This document shows, in pieces, positions 1-8,446 of a stretch of DNA of 64,000 nt. The stretch comes from Chloroflexota bacterium (GTDB lineage: Bacteria > Chloroflexota > Dehalococcoidia > Lucifugimonadales > SAR202-VII-2), in contig QEVV01000004.1 in NCBI GenBank assembly GCA_003228115.1, forward strand, positions 21,175-85,174, in the 5' to 3' direction. Position 1 is the first letter of the stretch; each line of letters starts with the position of its first letter. The notes under the pieces are model-generated. The model did not search any database and was not told the origin of the DNA. It saw only the letters and a list, made by a program, of their open reading frames with translations. A program made the position numbers and the translations under genes.

Positions 1-54
1 CTCCAACGCGTCGGAAGATTCAACGACTTCTGAAGTCAGTTTCACGTCAGCCAC
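1..54 (-). CDS. N-terminal fragment of an unidentified protein (cut by window edge)
   Basis: Reading leftwards from a GTG at 52-54 there is an open frame to the window edge, beginning MADVKLTSEVVESSDALE. An AAAGGAG-like ribosome binding site lies about six bases upstream of the GTG, which is the main reason to believe it. It follows the UGSC-family gene on the same strand, about 80 bases downstream, with a strong hairpin between them. Eighteen residues are too few to assign a family, so no function is proposed. Confidence 0.45.
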   Translation of the reverse strand, partial: MADVKLTSEVVESSDALE

Positions 55-79
55 GGCGGCTCCTTTGCCCTAAAATGCG

Positions 80-110
80 CCGAGGGCGGGCCACCGTGAC
101 CCGCCCTCGG
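80..110. repeat. GC-rich perfect hairpin, GGGCGGG family
   Basis: Perfect 11-bp inverted repeat (80-90 against 100-110, arm CCGAGGGCGGG) with a 9-base loop. The loop side reads like the GGGCGGGTC..GTGACCCGCCC hairpins at 8980-9000 and 56976-56996, so this is one of three related palindromes in the window. It lies downstream of the UGSC-family gene and could act as a terminator there, but the following T-run on the minus strand is short. Confidence 0.6.
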
Positions 111-133
111 ACAAGCTTCAATATTTCTCGACG

Positions 134-682
134 CTAGACCGGAGCGCCTTTCTTCGTCAGGTGGCCGATAACCCCGGACATCGCTTCTTCAAGGATGTTC
201 TCTACGGCGGCCCTTTCGACGTACTCCGTCAGCTCAGACCTGGGCAGGATTACCATGGGGGCATCGGGCATTCCCCTGCCTCTCATGGTGGCCTTGGCCA
301 GCTTCACAAAGCGCTCGGTAACCAGGACCGTGGAAGGCATTCCGTGCTGTTGGAGGAGCAAGCTGTCGTGGACACTCCACGCTGTACAAGCCCCTCAGTT
401 GGCTAAGCCGACGACGGCAGCATCGGCAAAGGCCAGCACCTCCTCGAAAGTCTGTTTGGAGGCGGCCCGGGCAATGGGAATGTCCCAGTGCTGGACTTCC
501 TTCACCCCGTACTCTTCCTTGAGGTGCCGTTCCAGGCTTGTGGCCAGCACGTCCATGCTGGTCCAGCCGTTGTTGAGAATGGCAACCTTCTTGCCCTCCA
601 AGCCCTCCAGCGGCGACGCCAGTTGCTTGTCAGGCCTCCGGCTCTCTGCGACCGGACTGAGCAGCCTTACCATCGTAGTCAT
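134..682 (-). CDS. UGSC-family protein, probable selenoprotein (in-frame TGA read as Sec96)
   Basis: One 182-codon frame runs from ATG at 682 to TAG at 134 and is interrupted only by TGA at 395-397 (codon 96). Both halves are in the same frame and together read as one protein: ...FADAAVVGLAN-U-GACTAWSVHDSLLLQQHG... This matches the UGSC (seleno)protein family, where the motif is U/C-G-S-C followed by TSWSxHD-like sequence; here the serine is alanine (UGAC). The molecular function of the family is not established; a thiol/selenol redox role is inferred from the motif. The start is supported by an AAAGGGGG sequence eight bases upstream. A small hairpin follows the TGA at SECIS distance. The alternative is a nonsense-mutated pseudogene, but both halves remain intact and family-like. 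Confidence 0.75.
367..381 (-). promoter_or_regulatory. Candidate bacterial SECIS hairpin of the UGSC-family gene
   Basis: On the coding strand the sequence CGTGGA-GTG-TCCACG forms a 6-bp stem with a three-base loop whose first base is G. The loop G is about 20 bases after the TGA. Bacterial SECIS elements are typically a small stem-loop roughly 15-37 bases downstream of the UGA with a G among the first loop bases, so position and shape fit. The element was found by eye, not by a folding program. Confidence 0.55.
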
Positions 683-878
683 AGGCGTACCCCCTTTCCC
701 GTTCTTGGCTTCATCCTAGACACGGAACGGGCTGGCGTCAATCGGCCAGCCGCAAACCATCGGTAGTGTTCAAGACAACATTCGCCCGGCTCTCTACGAC
801 GCCCACTGTGAGGCCGTAGTTGCCAACCGCATGTTCAGTGCGATGTGGTGCAAGCATCGAGTCTCCCAAAAGCCGCAA

Positions 879-955
879 GGCCGGGGGCTACAGGGGGTGT
901 CCCCCTGCAACAAAAACGTTCGAGGGCGGAGTGGGTGGGAGAGCCGACGCTAGTC
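879..955 (+). repeat. Dispersed G-rich repeat, copy 1 (lacks first hairpin)
   Basis: The 343-base gap between the UGSC and LON genes holds this 5'-shortened copy. It has hairpin II (CAGGGGG-TGT-CCCCCTG), the AAAACGTTCGAGGGCGG block and GTGGGTGGG, but not hairpin I. Its G-block has GG in the second run, so it misses the strict G-quadruplex pattern. I see no gene in the rest of the gap. Confidence 0.85.
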
Positions 956-1025
956 CATTGCCAATCGTCCGTACTACTCCGCCGCTACATTGGCCGGCGG
1001 CACGCGGTTCTCCGGGTACCCGACC

Positions 1026-1685
1026 TCAGTTCTCCCCAAACCGATGCGTCAGACCCTTCTCCTTAATCTCCGCCTGGATGCGCTCCATGTCCCGCCTGAT
1101 CAATGGCACCGACCCTGTCAGGCGCTCCTGCAGGGAGTCCATCTCCAAGAACCGCTGCTTGGTGCGGCGGCCCGCCCGCAATATGGCGATGAGAGCGTCG
1201 GACAGATCGCTGGGCTCATCCGGTACTTCCACCTCGCGGACCCAGCCTCCCTGGAGGCTCATCATGGAACGCGTGTAAGCCTCAAGAACGTCCTTGGACT
1301 CCTGCACGAGCTCCTGAGTAGTATCGTCAGTCAGCGGGTCAAGGATCGTCACCCGGCCCATGAGATAGGGTTCGTCGTAGCTGAGACTCAATACGCGGAA
1401 GCGTTGGATACCCTGGCCCACGACGTAGATACGCCCCTGCCCCAATGGCGCGCTTTCTACAACCTCAGCGACCGTGCCGACTTCATGTGGCGTTGCATAC
1501 TGCCCGACCTCCCGACCCTCTCTGATGAGCACCACGCCGAAGCAGTGATCGTCCACGGCAATATCGCTCATCATCTTCTTATAGCGCTCTTCAAATATCT
1601 GGAGAGGAAGGTTGGCGCCGGGGAAGAGGACGGTATTCAGAGGAAACAGCGGAAGATCCCGCTCTTGTCCCATAGGTTTGCTCAC
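1026..1685 (-). CDS. LON substrate-binding domain protein
   Basis: 219 residues, starting MSKPMGQERDLPLFPLNTVLFPG, the classic opening of the Lon N-terminal (LON/PUA-like) domain, followed by LQIFEERYKKMM. No AAA+ ATPase or Ser-Lys protease domain follows, so this is a stand-alone LON-domain protein, not Lon protease. Such proteins are presumed to bind peptides or unfolded protein; their precise role is unknown. The start could be GTG at 1685 or ATG at 1673; neither has a convincing ribosome binding site. It stands alone on the minus strand with gaps on both sides. Confidence 0.85.
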   Translation of the reverse strand: MSKPMGQERDLPLFPLNTVLFPGANLPLQIFEERYKKMMSDIAVDDHCFGVVLIREGREVGQYATPHEVGTVAEVVESAPLGQGRIYVVGQGIQRFRVLSLSYDEPYLMGRVTILDPLTDDTTQELVQESKDVLEAYTRSMMSLQGGWVREVEVPDEPSDLSDALIAILRAGRRTKQRFLEMDSLQERLTGSVPLIRRDMERIQAEIKEKGLTHRFGEN

Positions 1686-1765
1686 AAAATCCAGATTGGG
1701 CTAACGTCGGCACATTGTAACGCGGGCCAATGGGAGCGGCAACGAGGAAACAACCGAGTGGACCT

Positions 1766-1791
1766 GGCGCCCTGCAGATGCAGGGTGCGCC
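1766..1791. repeat. Imperfect GC-rich palindrome
   Basis: GGCGCCCTGCA and TGCAGGGTGCGCC face each other across two bases, pairing over 11 bp with a GT bulge. It lies upstream of the minus-strand LON gene and well before the plus-strand lipoprotein gene. Nothing ties it to either gene, so it is recorded as structure only. Confidence 0.35.
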
Positions 1792-1964
1792 CTCCTAGGA
1801 GCCGACGAGCGAAGGCCCATAGACCTCACTTAGCACGAGACCAACTCGCTACAACAAACGAACCCTTTGTTTAGACCATCGCCATTGCCCAAGCCAGTGC
1901 TGGTATTATTCGGCATAGGAAGGTTCCGATCCTACCCTTGGTCACCAGCAAGGAAACGTCGCGA

Positions 1965-2378
1965 ATGACACTGCGTGGCATAAGTATCCTGACGGTTAGT
2001 TTGTGCCTCCTCTTCGCTATAGGTTGTGTAGGACCTGGAGAGGAGGACCGGGACTTTGAGAAAGCGGAACTCGTCAATGAAATAGATGCGCCTCTCGTCA
2101 TAACCTTTTGGCGGCCTTTCAGGGCAGTTAGATCCGCCCAGCTTCCCCCCTGTGGGAGTACCCAGATTGCACTCGACGCAAAGCAGGTTGAAGACTTCGA
2201 GTGGTTCTTTCAGGCGCATGACGGCGAGGCCTCGGACGGTGAAGCCTTGCTTGGTCTTCAAATGACGGGGAAGGCGCTGTTAGAAGCAAACCTCACCGTC
2301 CATTTCAGCCCAGACATGGCCAGCGATAGCTCAGACGCAGGAAGGAAGCTCCGCAACCTACCCTGCCCTGACAAGTAA
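1965..2378 (+). CDS. Hypothetical secreted lipoprotein
   Basis: 137 residues from ATG at 1965. The N-terminus MTLRGISILTVSLCLLFAIGC has one basic residue, a hydrophobic stretch and an AIGC lipobox, so it should be cut and lipidated at Cys21 and anchored outside the membrane. This start is preferred over an ATG nine codons earlier because it gives a clean signal peptide and has AGGAA about nine bases upstream. The mature part is acidic at first and contains two further cysteines (PPCGS and LPCPDK), which may form a disulfide. I do not recognise the family. The gene is flanked by three copies of a CCCTTTGTTTA motif. Confidence 0.6.
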   Translation: MTLRGISILTVSLCLLFAIGCVGPGEEDRDFEKAELVNEIDAPLVITFWRPFRAVRSAQLPPCGSTQIALDAKQVEDFEWFFQAHDGEASDGEALLGLQMTGKALLEANLTVHFSPDMASDSSDAGRKLRNLPCPDK

Positions 2379-2525
2379 CCCGCACGCCTATTCCGCCATC
2401 GTTCTCATTCCGCTAAAAACGACCCTTTGTTTACTTCCCTCCTCGCCCTAGTGAACCGCCTGCCTGGGAATTTCATCCCCTTTGTTTACCCCCTCTCTGG
2501 GGAAGCAAAGATGGTTTGCTTTTCC

Positions 2526-4031
2526 TTACCCGCCCAGATCCAGCGCCAGGTTCACTAGCGTCCGCACCGGCGTGCCCGTGGCCCCTTTGACCTTGTAGCC
2601 CTTCTCTTTGCTGGACATGAACGTCCCGGCAATGTCGAGGTGCACCCAGGGGGTGTCCTCGCTGAACTCGGCCAGGAACAGGGCGGCGGTGATTGATCCT
2701 GCCCCGCGGCCGCCGGTGTTTTTTACGTCGGCGATGTCGCTCTTGATCTGGTCCTTGTATTCCGGGTACATCGGCAGTTGCCAGATGCGCTCTCCCGCCT
2801 TGGCCCCCGCCTCCGCAACCTTTTCGTACAACGCCTGGTTGTTGGTGAAGCCGCCAATGGCCTGGTCGCCCAGCGCAATCGAAATCGCCCCGGTAAGCGT
2901 AGCCACATCAACGAGGCGCTTCAAGTTGAGAGAGCGAGCGTAGGACAGAGCGTCGGCCAGGATCAGGCGGCCCTCCGCGTCAGTGTTATCGACCTCTGCG
3001 GTCTTGCCGTTCATGGCCTTGATCACGTCTCCGGGGCGCTGGGCGCTGCCGCCCGGCATGTTCTCCGTGCACGGGGCGATGGCCGTCACGTTGAGGCGAG
3101 GCTTCAATTGGGCGATGGCCTGCATTGCGCCGATAACCGACGCCGCCCCGCTCATGTCGCCCTTCATCTCCCACATACCGCCCGCAGACTTCAGCGAGAT
3201 GCCGCCGGAGTCGAAGGTGATGCCCTTGCCCACCAGGCCCAGGTTGTTGTCGGCGTTGTCGGGGTCGCCAAGGTAGCGCAGCACAATCATCTTGGGAGGT
3301 TGGTGGCTCCCCTTGGCCACAGCCAAGAGCATGCCCATGCCCAACTCTTCCATGCGCTGAGTGTCGAGGATCTCGACCTCCAGCCCATGTTGCTGGGCCA
3401 CCTCCTGCGCCACCTCCGACATCTTCGTCGGCGTCATCACACTAGCCGGTTCGTTAACCAGGTCACGGGCCAGCAGCGCCGCCTCAGCGACAATCCGTCC
3501 CCTTTCAATGCCGGCCTGCAAGGCTGGCAGCTTGGCCGCATCCTGCTCAACGAGATGAAACTCGTCGAGGGTCTTGGCATCGTCGTCTTTCTTGGAAAAG
3601 TATTTCTTGAACGTGTACAGGCCTAGGTAGGCCCCTTCAGCCATTGCCTGTGCCGACGCCTCCGGGTCGAGGCCGCCAATGCCAGCGCCGTGGGTAATGG
3701 TGGCCCCCTTGGCAATGCCCAACTTCCGCAAGTAGCGCGACGAAGACGCCGTGACCTCTCTGACCACCTCAGCATTGAAGTCCGCCTGTTTGCCCAAACC
3801 AACGATGACGACCCTCGCCGATGGGAGCTTGCCCAGGGTGTGAATGAGGGTCAACTCGCCCTTCTTTCCCTTGATCTCGCCGTCGGCGATAAGCGAGGTA
3901 ATGGCGCCATCAAGGGCCTCGTCGACAGCGCCCGTCGCGCCACCCGGCTCCTTGACCCCCTCAAACAGGTTGACGACAACAGCCCCAAAAGGGACCTCAG
4001 TTATGCTCGCAGCCACAGCCTTGATTTCCAT
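2526..4031 (-). CDS. pepA: Leucyl aminopeptidase, M17 family
   Basis: 501 residues, the usual length of PepA/LAP. The family signature NTDAEGRL is intact in the C-terminal catalytic domain, together with GKGITFDSGG and the EMKGDMSGAA metal-binding segments, so both zinc/manganese sites look complete. The N-terminal half is the M17 regulatory/oligomerisation domain. The enzyme removes N-terminal residues from peptides in the cytoplasm as a hexamer; some members also bind DNA. The start at 4031 has GAAGAGG upstream. It is transcribed alone, with a weak hairpin (GGAAAAGCAAA..TTTGCTTCCCC) just past its stop. Confidence 0.95.
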   Translation of the reverse strand: MEIKAVAASITEVPFGAVVVNLFEGVKEPGGATGAVDEALDGAITSLIADGEIKGKKGELTLIHTLGKLPSARVVIVGLGKQADFNAEVVREVTASSSRYLRKLGIAKGATITHGAGIGGLDPEASAQAMAEGAYLGLYTFKKYFSKKDDDAKTLDEFHLVEQDAAKLPALQAGIERGRIVAEAALLARDLVNEPASVMTPTKMSEVAQEVAQQHGLEVEILDTQRMEELGMGMLLAVAKGSHQPPKMIVLRYLGDPDNADNNLGLVGKGITFDSGGISLKSAGGMWEMKGDMSGAASVIGAMQAIAQLKPRLNVTAIAPCTENMPGGSAQRPGDVIKAMNGKTAEVDNTDAEGRLILADALSYARSLNLKRLVDVATLTGAISIALGDQAIGGFTNNQALYEKVAEAGAKAGERIWQLPMYPEYKDQIKSDIADVKNTGGRGAGSITAALFLAEFSEDTPWVHLDIAGTFMSSKEKGYKVKGATGTPVRTLVNLALDLGG

Positions 4032-4274
4032 CCGGACAACCTCTTCTCGTTTTGGTTAGTATCAGTTACAGGCGTGAAGCCTTATTAAGCGGGGCGTCGG
4101 GTCTTTCCTTCCGTGGGAATTATATGGCATCCCACGGACCTAGGCTCATCTGGTCGTTGGAACAAGAATTGCCTCGCACCTTTCGTCGTTGCGAGCCCTG
4201 GTACCCTGGGGCGTGGCAAACTGGTGGCGGGGCGGGGCCTCTTGGTAAGCACTAACGGTCCTGTGCTCCGTTAT

Positions 4275-5213
4275 TCAGAAAGGCAATTCCGGCATGCTAT
4301 CGCCAGCCTGCCGGTACAAATAGTTGGCCACGGCCACGTCCTCAATAGCGAGGCCCTGGCTCTCAAACAACGTGATTTCAGCAGCGTCCGACCTTCCTGC
4401 AGCGTCACCCGCCACCACCTGCCGTAGCTCTCGAACCCGCTCCCAGTTCAATGCCGCCCTGTCCACCGCCCAAATGAGTTCGCCGCATTCGACCTTGGCC
4501 GTGGCCATCGAGTCCACGACAATACGGTCTGAGCGCCGCACTGCCTTATCATCGAGTTCCCGGCGCATCCAGTGGTTGCTGCCGGCCGCGTTGATGTGCT
4601 GCCCGGCTTCCAGCCATTCGCCCTCAAGGACTGGGTCCCGCGAACTGGTAATAACGTTAATGATGTCCGCGGCCTGAACACATGCCTGTCCGCTTTCAGC
4701 GGGTTCAACGGGAATGCCAAGCCGCTCCGACATCCTCTGAGCGAAGGCCTCACGTCGCTCGGCGGAGCGGCTGTAGACCCTGGCGCTGGATATGGAGCGA
4801 ACGGCGCAGACCGCAGCCAGCTGCGTCTCCGCCTGGAAACCGCTGCCAATGCATGCAACCGTTGAGGAGTCTGAGCGGGACATGAAACGGGTGGCCAAAC
4901 CACTAGCGGCGCCCGTTCGTATCTGACCCAGGTTTCCGGCCTGAAGCAGCGCTAGCAATTCCCCGTTGGACGAATCGTAGAGGTTGACCAACGTAGAGCC
5001 GCCCACGGAATAGCTCTTGAACCCGTGGACTCCCTGGCCGTAGATAGCCGCCGTCATCATATGAAAGAAGCCACGGTCCAACCGGATGCGCCTGCGGGGG
5101 CTGTCAGTCGCCTCTCCCCTGCCCCATAGGCGGAAAGCTTCCTCCAAAACATCTATGGCTCGGTCGACCGGCAAGTGGGTGAGTACATCGGACTCGGTGA
5201 AGAATCTGGTCAA
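4275..5213 (-). CDS. Ornithine cyclodeaminase / mu-crystallin family protein
   Basis: 312 residues if started at TTG 5213, which has GGGGGCGCGAA just upstream and begins LTRFFTESDVLTHLPVDRAIDVLEE, the normal family start. An ATG at 5330 would add 39 unconserved residues and run into the fabF promoter. The Rossmann motif GSGFQAETQL and the segment GNLGQIRTGAASGLA are typical of the NAD(P)-dependent ornithine cyclodeaminase/mu-crystallin superfamily, which also contains alanine dehydrogenases and imine reductases. Substrate cannot be assigned from the sequence and no neighbour gives a clue. It is divergent from fabF. Confidence 0.85.
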   Translation of the reverse strand: MTRFFTESDVLTHLPVDRAIDVLEEAFRLWGRGEATDSPRRRIRLDRGFFHMMTAAIYGQGVHGFKSYSVGGSTLVNLYDSSNGELLALLQAGNLGQIRTGAASGLATRFMSRSDSSTVACIGSGFQAETQLAAVCAVRSISSARVYSRSAERREAFAQRMSERLGIPVEPAESGQACVQAADIINVITSSRDPVLEGEWLEAGQHINAAGSNHWMRRELDDKAVRRSDRIVVDSMATAKVECGELIWAVDRAALNWERVRELRQVVAGDAAGRSDAAEITLFESQGLAIEDVAVANYLYRQAGDSMPELPF

Positions 5214-5286
5214 TTCGCGCCCCCTCAAAGAATCGGCGTTAGTGTAGCATAGCGCCCTTTTCATTCGCCTCGATAACCAGCCTCGG

Positions 5287-5316
5287 TTGTTGGCTCTCGT
5301 TGGTGTCGGATATAAT
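5287..5316 (+). promoter_or_regulatory. Predicted sigma-70 promoter of fabF
   Basis: A perfect TATAAT at 5311-5316 with TTGTTG 18 bases upstream (5287-5292). Transcription would begin near 5323, about 28 bases before the fabF ATG. The sequence after the -10 box (TATAATCGGGCT) closely resembles that at the other fatty-acid promoter (29193, TATAATCGGCCT). Confidence 0.55.
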
Positions 5317-5350
5317 CGGGCTATCCCCACCCCAATGGATTCATACCCCT

Positions 5351-6613
5351 ATGAGCCTTGAACGTATGAGCCTTGAACGTCGCGTCGTCATAACCGGCAT
5401 CGGCATGGTCACCCCCTTGGGACTGGACACCAAGACCTCTTGGAAACGGCTTGTGGCCGGCGAGTCGGGGATCGGCCCCATCACCGCCTTCGATGCTGAG
5501 AAGTTTGAAACTCGCATCGCCGGGGAGATCAGCGACTTCGATGCGACTTCGTTCATGACCAAGAAGGAAGCTCGGCGCGCTGACCGCTTCACGCAACTGG
5601 CGGTGGCGGCAACGCGCGAAGCTCTTGCTTCCGCCGACTTCATTGTCACCGACGCCAATGCTGAGCGCGTGGCCTGCCTGATAGCCAGCGGCATAGGGGG
5701 CATCATCACCCTGTGCGAGCAACAGAACCTCCTTATGGAAAGGGGCCCAGACCGCATCAGCCCCTTCCTAGTGCCCATGATCCTGGTCAACATGGCCTCC
5801 GGGGTGGTATCGATGCGGGAGGGCCTCAAGGGCCTCAATTTCGCCCCTGTATCCGCCTGCGCCAGCAGCGGGGACGCGATCGGCCAAGGTCTACAGCTCA
5901 TCCTGGCAGGTGACGCCGATGCTGTGGTGGCGGGCGGTGCGGAAGCGCCCATCTCTCCTCTCGCCGTGGCTGGGTTCAACTCAGCCGGCGCACTGTCTAA
6001 GAACAACGCCGATCCAAAGGGCGCCTCCCGTCCCTTCGACGCCACTCGGGACGGATTCGTTATGGGAGAGGGCGCAACAACCCTCCTATTGGAGCGAGCG
6101 GATCATGCAATCGCCCGCGGCGCGCCCATCATCGCCGAGTTAGCGGCCTGGGGCGCCGCTGCTGATGCCCACCATATAACCATGCCCGCTCCCGGCGGAG
6201 AGGGAGCCACCAGGGCCATGGGCATCGCCCTAAAGAAGGCTGGCCTCGAGCCCAAGGACATCAGCTACATCAACGCCCACGGCACATCCACACAAGCCAA
6301 CGATAAATACGAAACTCAGGCCGTGAAGACGGTTTTCGGGCCGGAGGCCTACAAAACGCCCATCAGTTCAACGAAATCCATGACGGGCCACCTGCTTGGT
6401 GCCGCCGGAGCTGCTGAGGCGGCCGTCTGCGCCCTGGCTATCCGGGACGGTGTTGTGCCACCAACCATCAACCTGGAGACACCAGACCCTGACTGCGACC
6501 TTGAATACACGGCCAACTTGGCCCGCCGCGGGACCCTGAAAGCAGCAATGAGCAACTCGCTTGGGTTCGGCGGCCACAATACCTCGCTCGTGTTCAAAGC
6601 CTGGCAAGCCTAA
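5351..6613 (+). CDS. fabF: 3-oxoacyl-ACP synthase II (KASII)
   Basis: 420 residues. The catalytic triad of condensing enzymes is visible: Cys in VSACASSGDAI, His in NAHGTSTQANDK and His in KSMTGHLLGAAGA. It elongates acyl-ACP with malonyl-ACP in type II fatty-acid synthesis and would act with the fabG/fabL/dehydratase operon at 29.2-32.6 kb. The start is ambiguous because 15 bases (ATGAGCCTTGAACGT) are duplicated in tandem, giving ATGs at 5351 and 5366; neither has a strong ribosome binding site. recJ begins 31 bases after the stop. Confidence 0.95.
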   Translation: MSLERMSLERRVVITGIGMVTPLGLDTKTSWKRLVAGESGIGPITAFDAEKFETRIAGEISDFDATSFMTKKEARRADRFTQLAVAATREALASADFIVTDANAERVACLIASGIGGIITLCEQQNLLMERGPDRISPFLVPMILVNMASGVVSMREGLKGLNFAPVSACASSGDAIGQGLQLILAGDADAVVAGGAEAPISPLAVAGFNSAGALSKNNADPKGASRPFDATRDGFVMGEGATTLLLERADHAIARGAPIIAELAAWGAAADAHHITMPAPGGEGATRAMGIALKKAGLEPKDISYINAHGTSTQANDKYETQAVKTVFGPEAYKTPISSTKSMTGHLLGAAGAAEAAVCALAIRDGVVPPTINLETPDPDCDLEYTANLARRGTLKAAMSNSLGFGGHNTSLVFKAWQA

Positions 6614-6644
6614 GCGTGCCCCAGTCCTCCCCACTAGGGGTATC

Positions 6645-8339
6645 GTGAACCAGGCCCCACGCAAACGGTGGCGCATCCTGCCATCTCCGCCCGTCTCGTA
6701 CACTCGACGGTTTCCCAAGTTGCCCTACCTCTGGGCCCGCCTTCTCTATCACCGGGGAGTCGAGTCTCCCGCCCAAGCAGATACCTGGCGCAACCCCGCC
6801 GACGGCGACATGGAAGACCCCTTCCTCCTCCCAGACATGGACCGGGCAGTGCGACGCCTCAATCAGGCCATCACTGCCGGTGAGACCATTGCCGTCTACG
6901 GAGACTTCGACGCCGACGGGGTCACTGGATGCGCCGTGGTCTCCATTGCCCTCGAGCGCTTGGGTGCTCGCGTTCTCCCCTACATCCCTCACCGAGTCGA
7001 TGAAGGCCACGGGCTCAATGCCGATGCCATCATGGATCTCAGAGAGAGGGGAGCGAACCTCATCGTAACGGTGGACTGCGGCGTAACTGATGTGGCGGAA
7101 GTGGGACTGGCCCGAGAGTTGGGGATGGAAACCATCATCACCGACCACCATGTCCCTCCAGCAGTCCTTCCAGATGCAGTCGCCATCGTCGACCCACGGC
7201 ACCCAAAAGCCACTATGGCGCCTTCGCCGCTGGCGGGTGTGGGCCTAGGGTTGAAACTGGTGCAAGCTCTTCACCAGCACCTCCAATCTCCGGTGCCTCA
7301 GCAGTTCCTCCAGCTAGCCGCCATTGGAACCATTGCGGACCTCGTGCCGTTGGAGGGAGAGAACCGCCAACTTGTGGCACAGGGCCTCGCCAGTCTCAGG
7401 TCCGATCCATTACCTGGCGTACAGGCCATCCTCGATGCCGCAGGCGTCGACGCAGCGACAGTCGATGCCGAGGTCGTGTCCTTCGTCCTTGCGCCCCGCA
7501 TCAATGCCGCTGGTCGAGTCGAGCACGCCGCGCTCGCACTGAAGGCACTGCTGGCCCATGACGTTGATGAAGCCATGCCATCAGCGCAAGAGCTTGAGCA
7601 GCTCAACATCCAGAGGAGAGCATTGACGAAAGGGACTACGGATCAGATATGGCCGCAGGCTGAGGCACAGCGGAACCGATCCCTGCTCTTTGTAGCGGAT
7701 GAAGATCTTCCGGCAGGCATAGTGGGGCTGGCCGCCAGCAGGCTCGTTGACGCTTATTACCGGCCTGCGGTTGTCGTAGCCAAACAGAAGGGCCTAAGCA
7801 AGGCAAGCTGCAGAAGCATCCAAGAGTTCAACATGATTGAGGCGCTGACGGAGTGCCGTGACCTCTTTACCCGTTTCGGGGGCCACTACATGGCTGCCGG
7901 TTTCGAAATAGAGACGACCCTCCTTCCAAGTTTGGGGGAGCGCCTCAATGCCATCGCAGATAATCGACTGGCAGGCCTCGACCTCACTCCAAGTATCGAT
8001 ATAGACGCTGAGGTATCTATGGGGGCTTTCACTCGCGATACCTTGCAGTTCATCGATTCGATGGCTCCCTTCGGAGCGAGCAACATGGCGCCTACCTTTC
8101 TCTCGCGAAACGTCGAGATAACCGAGGCTCGTACCATTGGGGCTACCGGGGACCACCTGCTCCTGAACGTGCGCCAGGACGGAAATCCGTGGAAGGCGAT
8201 TGCCTTCGGAATGGGGGAGGGCTGGGTGGAAGGCACAGAGCGAGTGGACTTGGTCTACTCCCTTGGGGTGGACCGGTGGAAGGGCCAAGAAACCCTTCGC
8301 CTCATGGTCAAGGACTGGCGGCCGCACAACGGTTCATGA
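6645..8339 (+). CDS. recJ: Single-stranded-DNA-specific exonuclease RecJ
   Basis: 564 residues from GTG 6645, which is preceded by CTAGGGG at good spacing; an in-frame ATG inside fabF is rejected for lack of conservation. DHH-superfamily motifs are present in order: YGDFDADGVTG, TVDCGV and TDHH near residues 85-175, then the DHHA1 domain with GIVGLAASRL and SCRS..FGGHYMAAGF, and a C-terminal OB-like region. RecJ degrades 5' single-stranded ends in RecF-pathway recombination and mismatch/base-excision repair. It follows fabF closely on the same strand and may be co-transcribed with it. Confidence 0.93.
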   Translation: MNQAPRKRWRILPSPPVSYTRRFPKLPYLWARLLYHRGVESPAQADTWRNPADGDMEDPFLLPDMDRAVRRLNQAITAGETIAVYGDFDADGVTGCAVVSIALERLGARVLPYIPHRVDEGHGLNADAIMDLRERGANLIVTVDCGVTDVAEVGLARELGMETIITDHHVPPAVLPDAVAIVDPRHPKATMAPSPLAGVGLGLKLVQALHQHLQSPVPQQFLQLAAIGTIADLVPLEGENRQLVAQGLASLRSDPLPGVQAILDAAGVDAATVDAEVVSFVLAPRINAAGRVEHAALALKALLAHDVDEAMPSAQELEQLNIQRRALTKGTTDQIWPQAEAQRNRSLLFVADEDLPAGIVGLAASRLVDAYYRPAVVVAKQKGLSKASCRSIQEFNMIEALTECRDLFTRFGGHYMAAGFEIETTLLPSLGERLNAIADNRLAGLDLTPSIDIDAEVSMGAFTRDTLQFIDSMAPFGASNMAPTFLSRNVEITEARTIGATGDHLLLNVRQDGNPWKAIAFGMGEGWVEGTERVDLVYSLGVDRWKGQETLRLMVKDWRPHNGS

Positions 8340-8446
8340 TGACTCGGGGCAGAGAGCAAACTCACTTCTGCTGACAGCAGCTAACCTTTGTCGTTATAAG
8401 TAGCAGGCGGGCAACCCATGCCCCATCCACCAGCGACCAGTGGACT

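Noticed and set aside
395..682. Two separate small genes in place of one UGSC selenoprotein
   Set aside because: Both pieces are in the same frame, the second has no ribosome binding site, and the joined sequence matches one family across the TGA.
2778..3626. A 282-residue open frame on the plus strand inside pepA
   Set aside because: It lies opposite a complete aminopeptidase, is rich in His/Arg/Gln repeats typical of antisense frames and has no recognisable domain.
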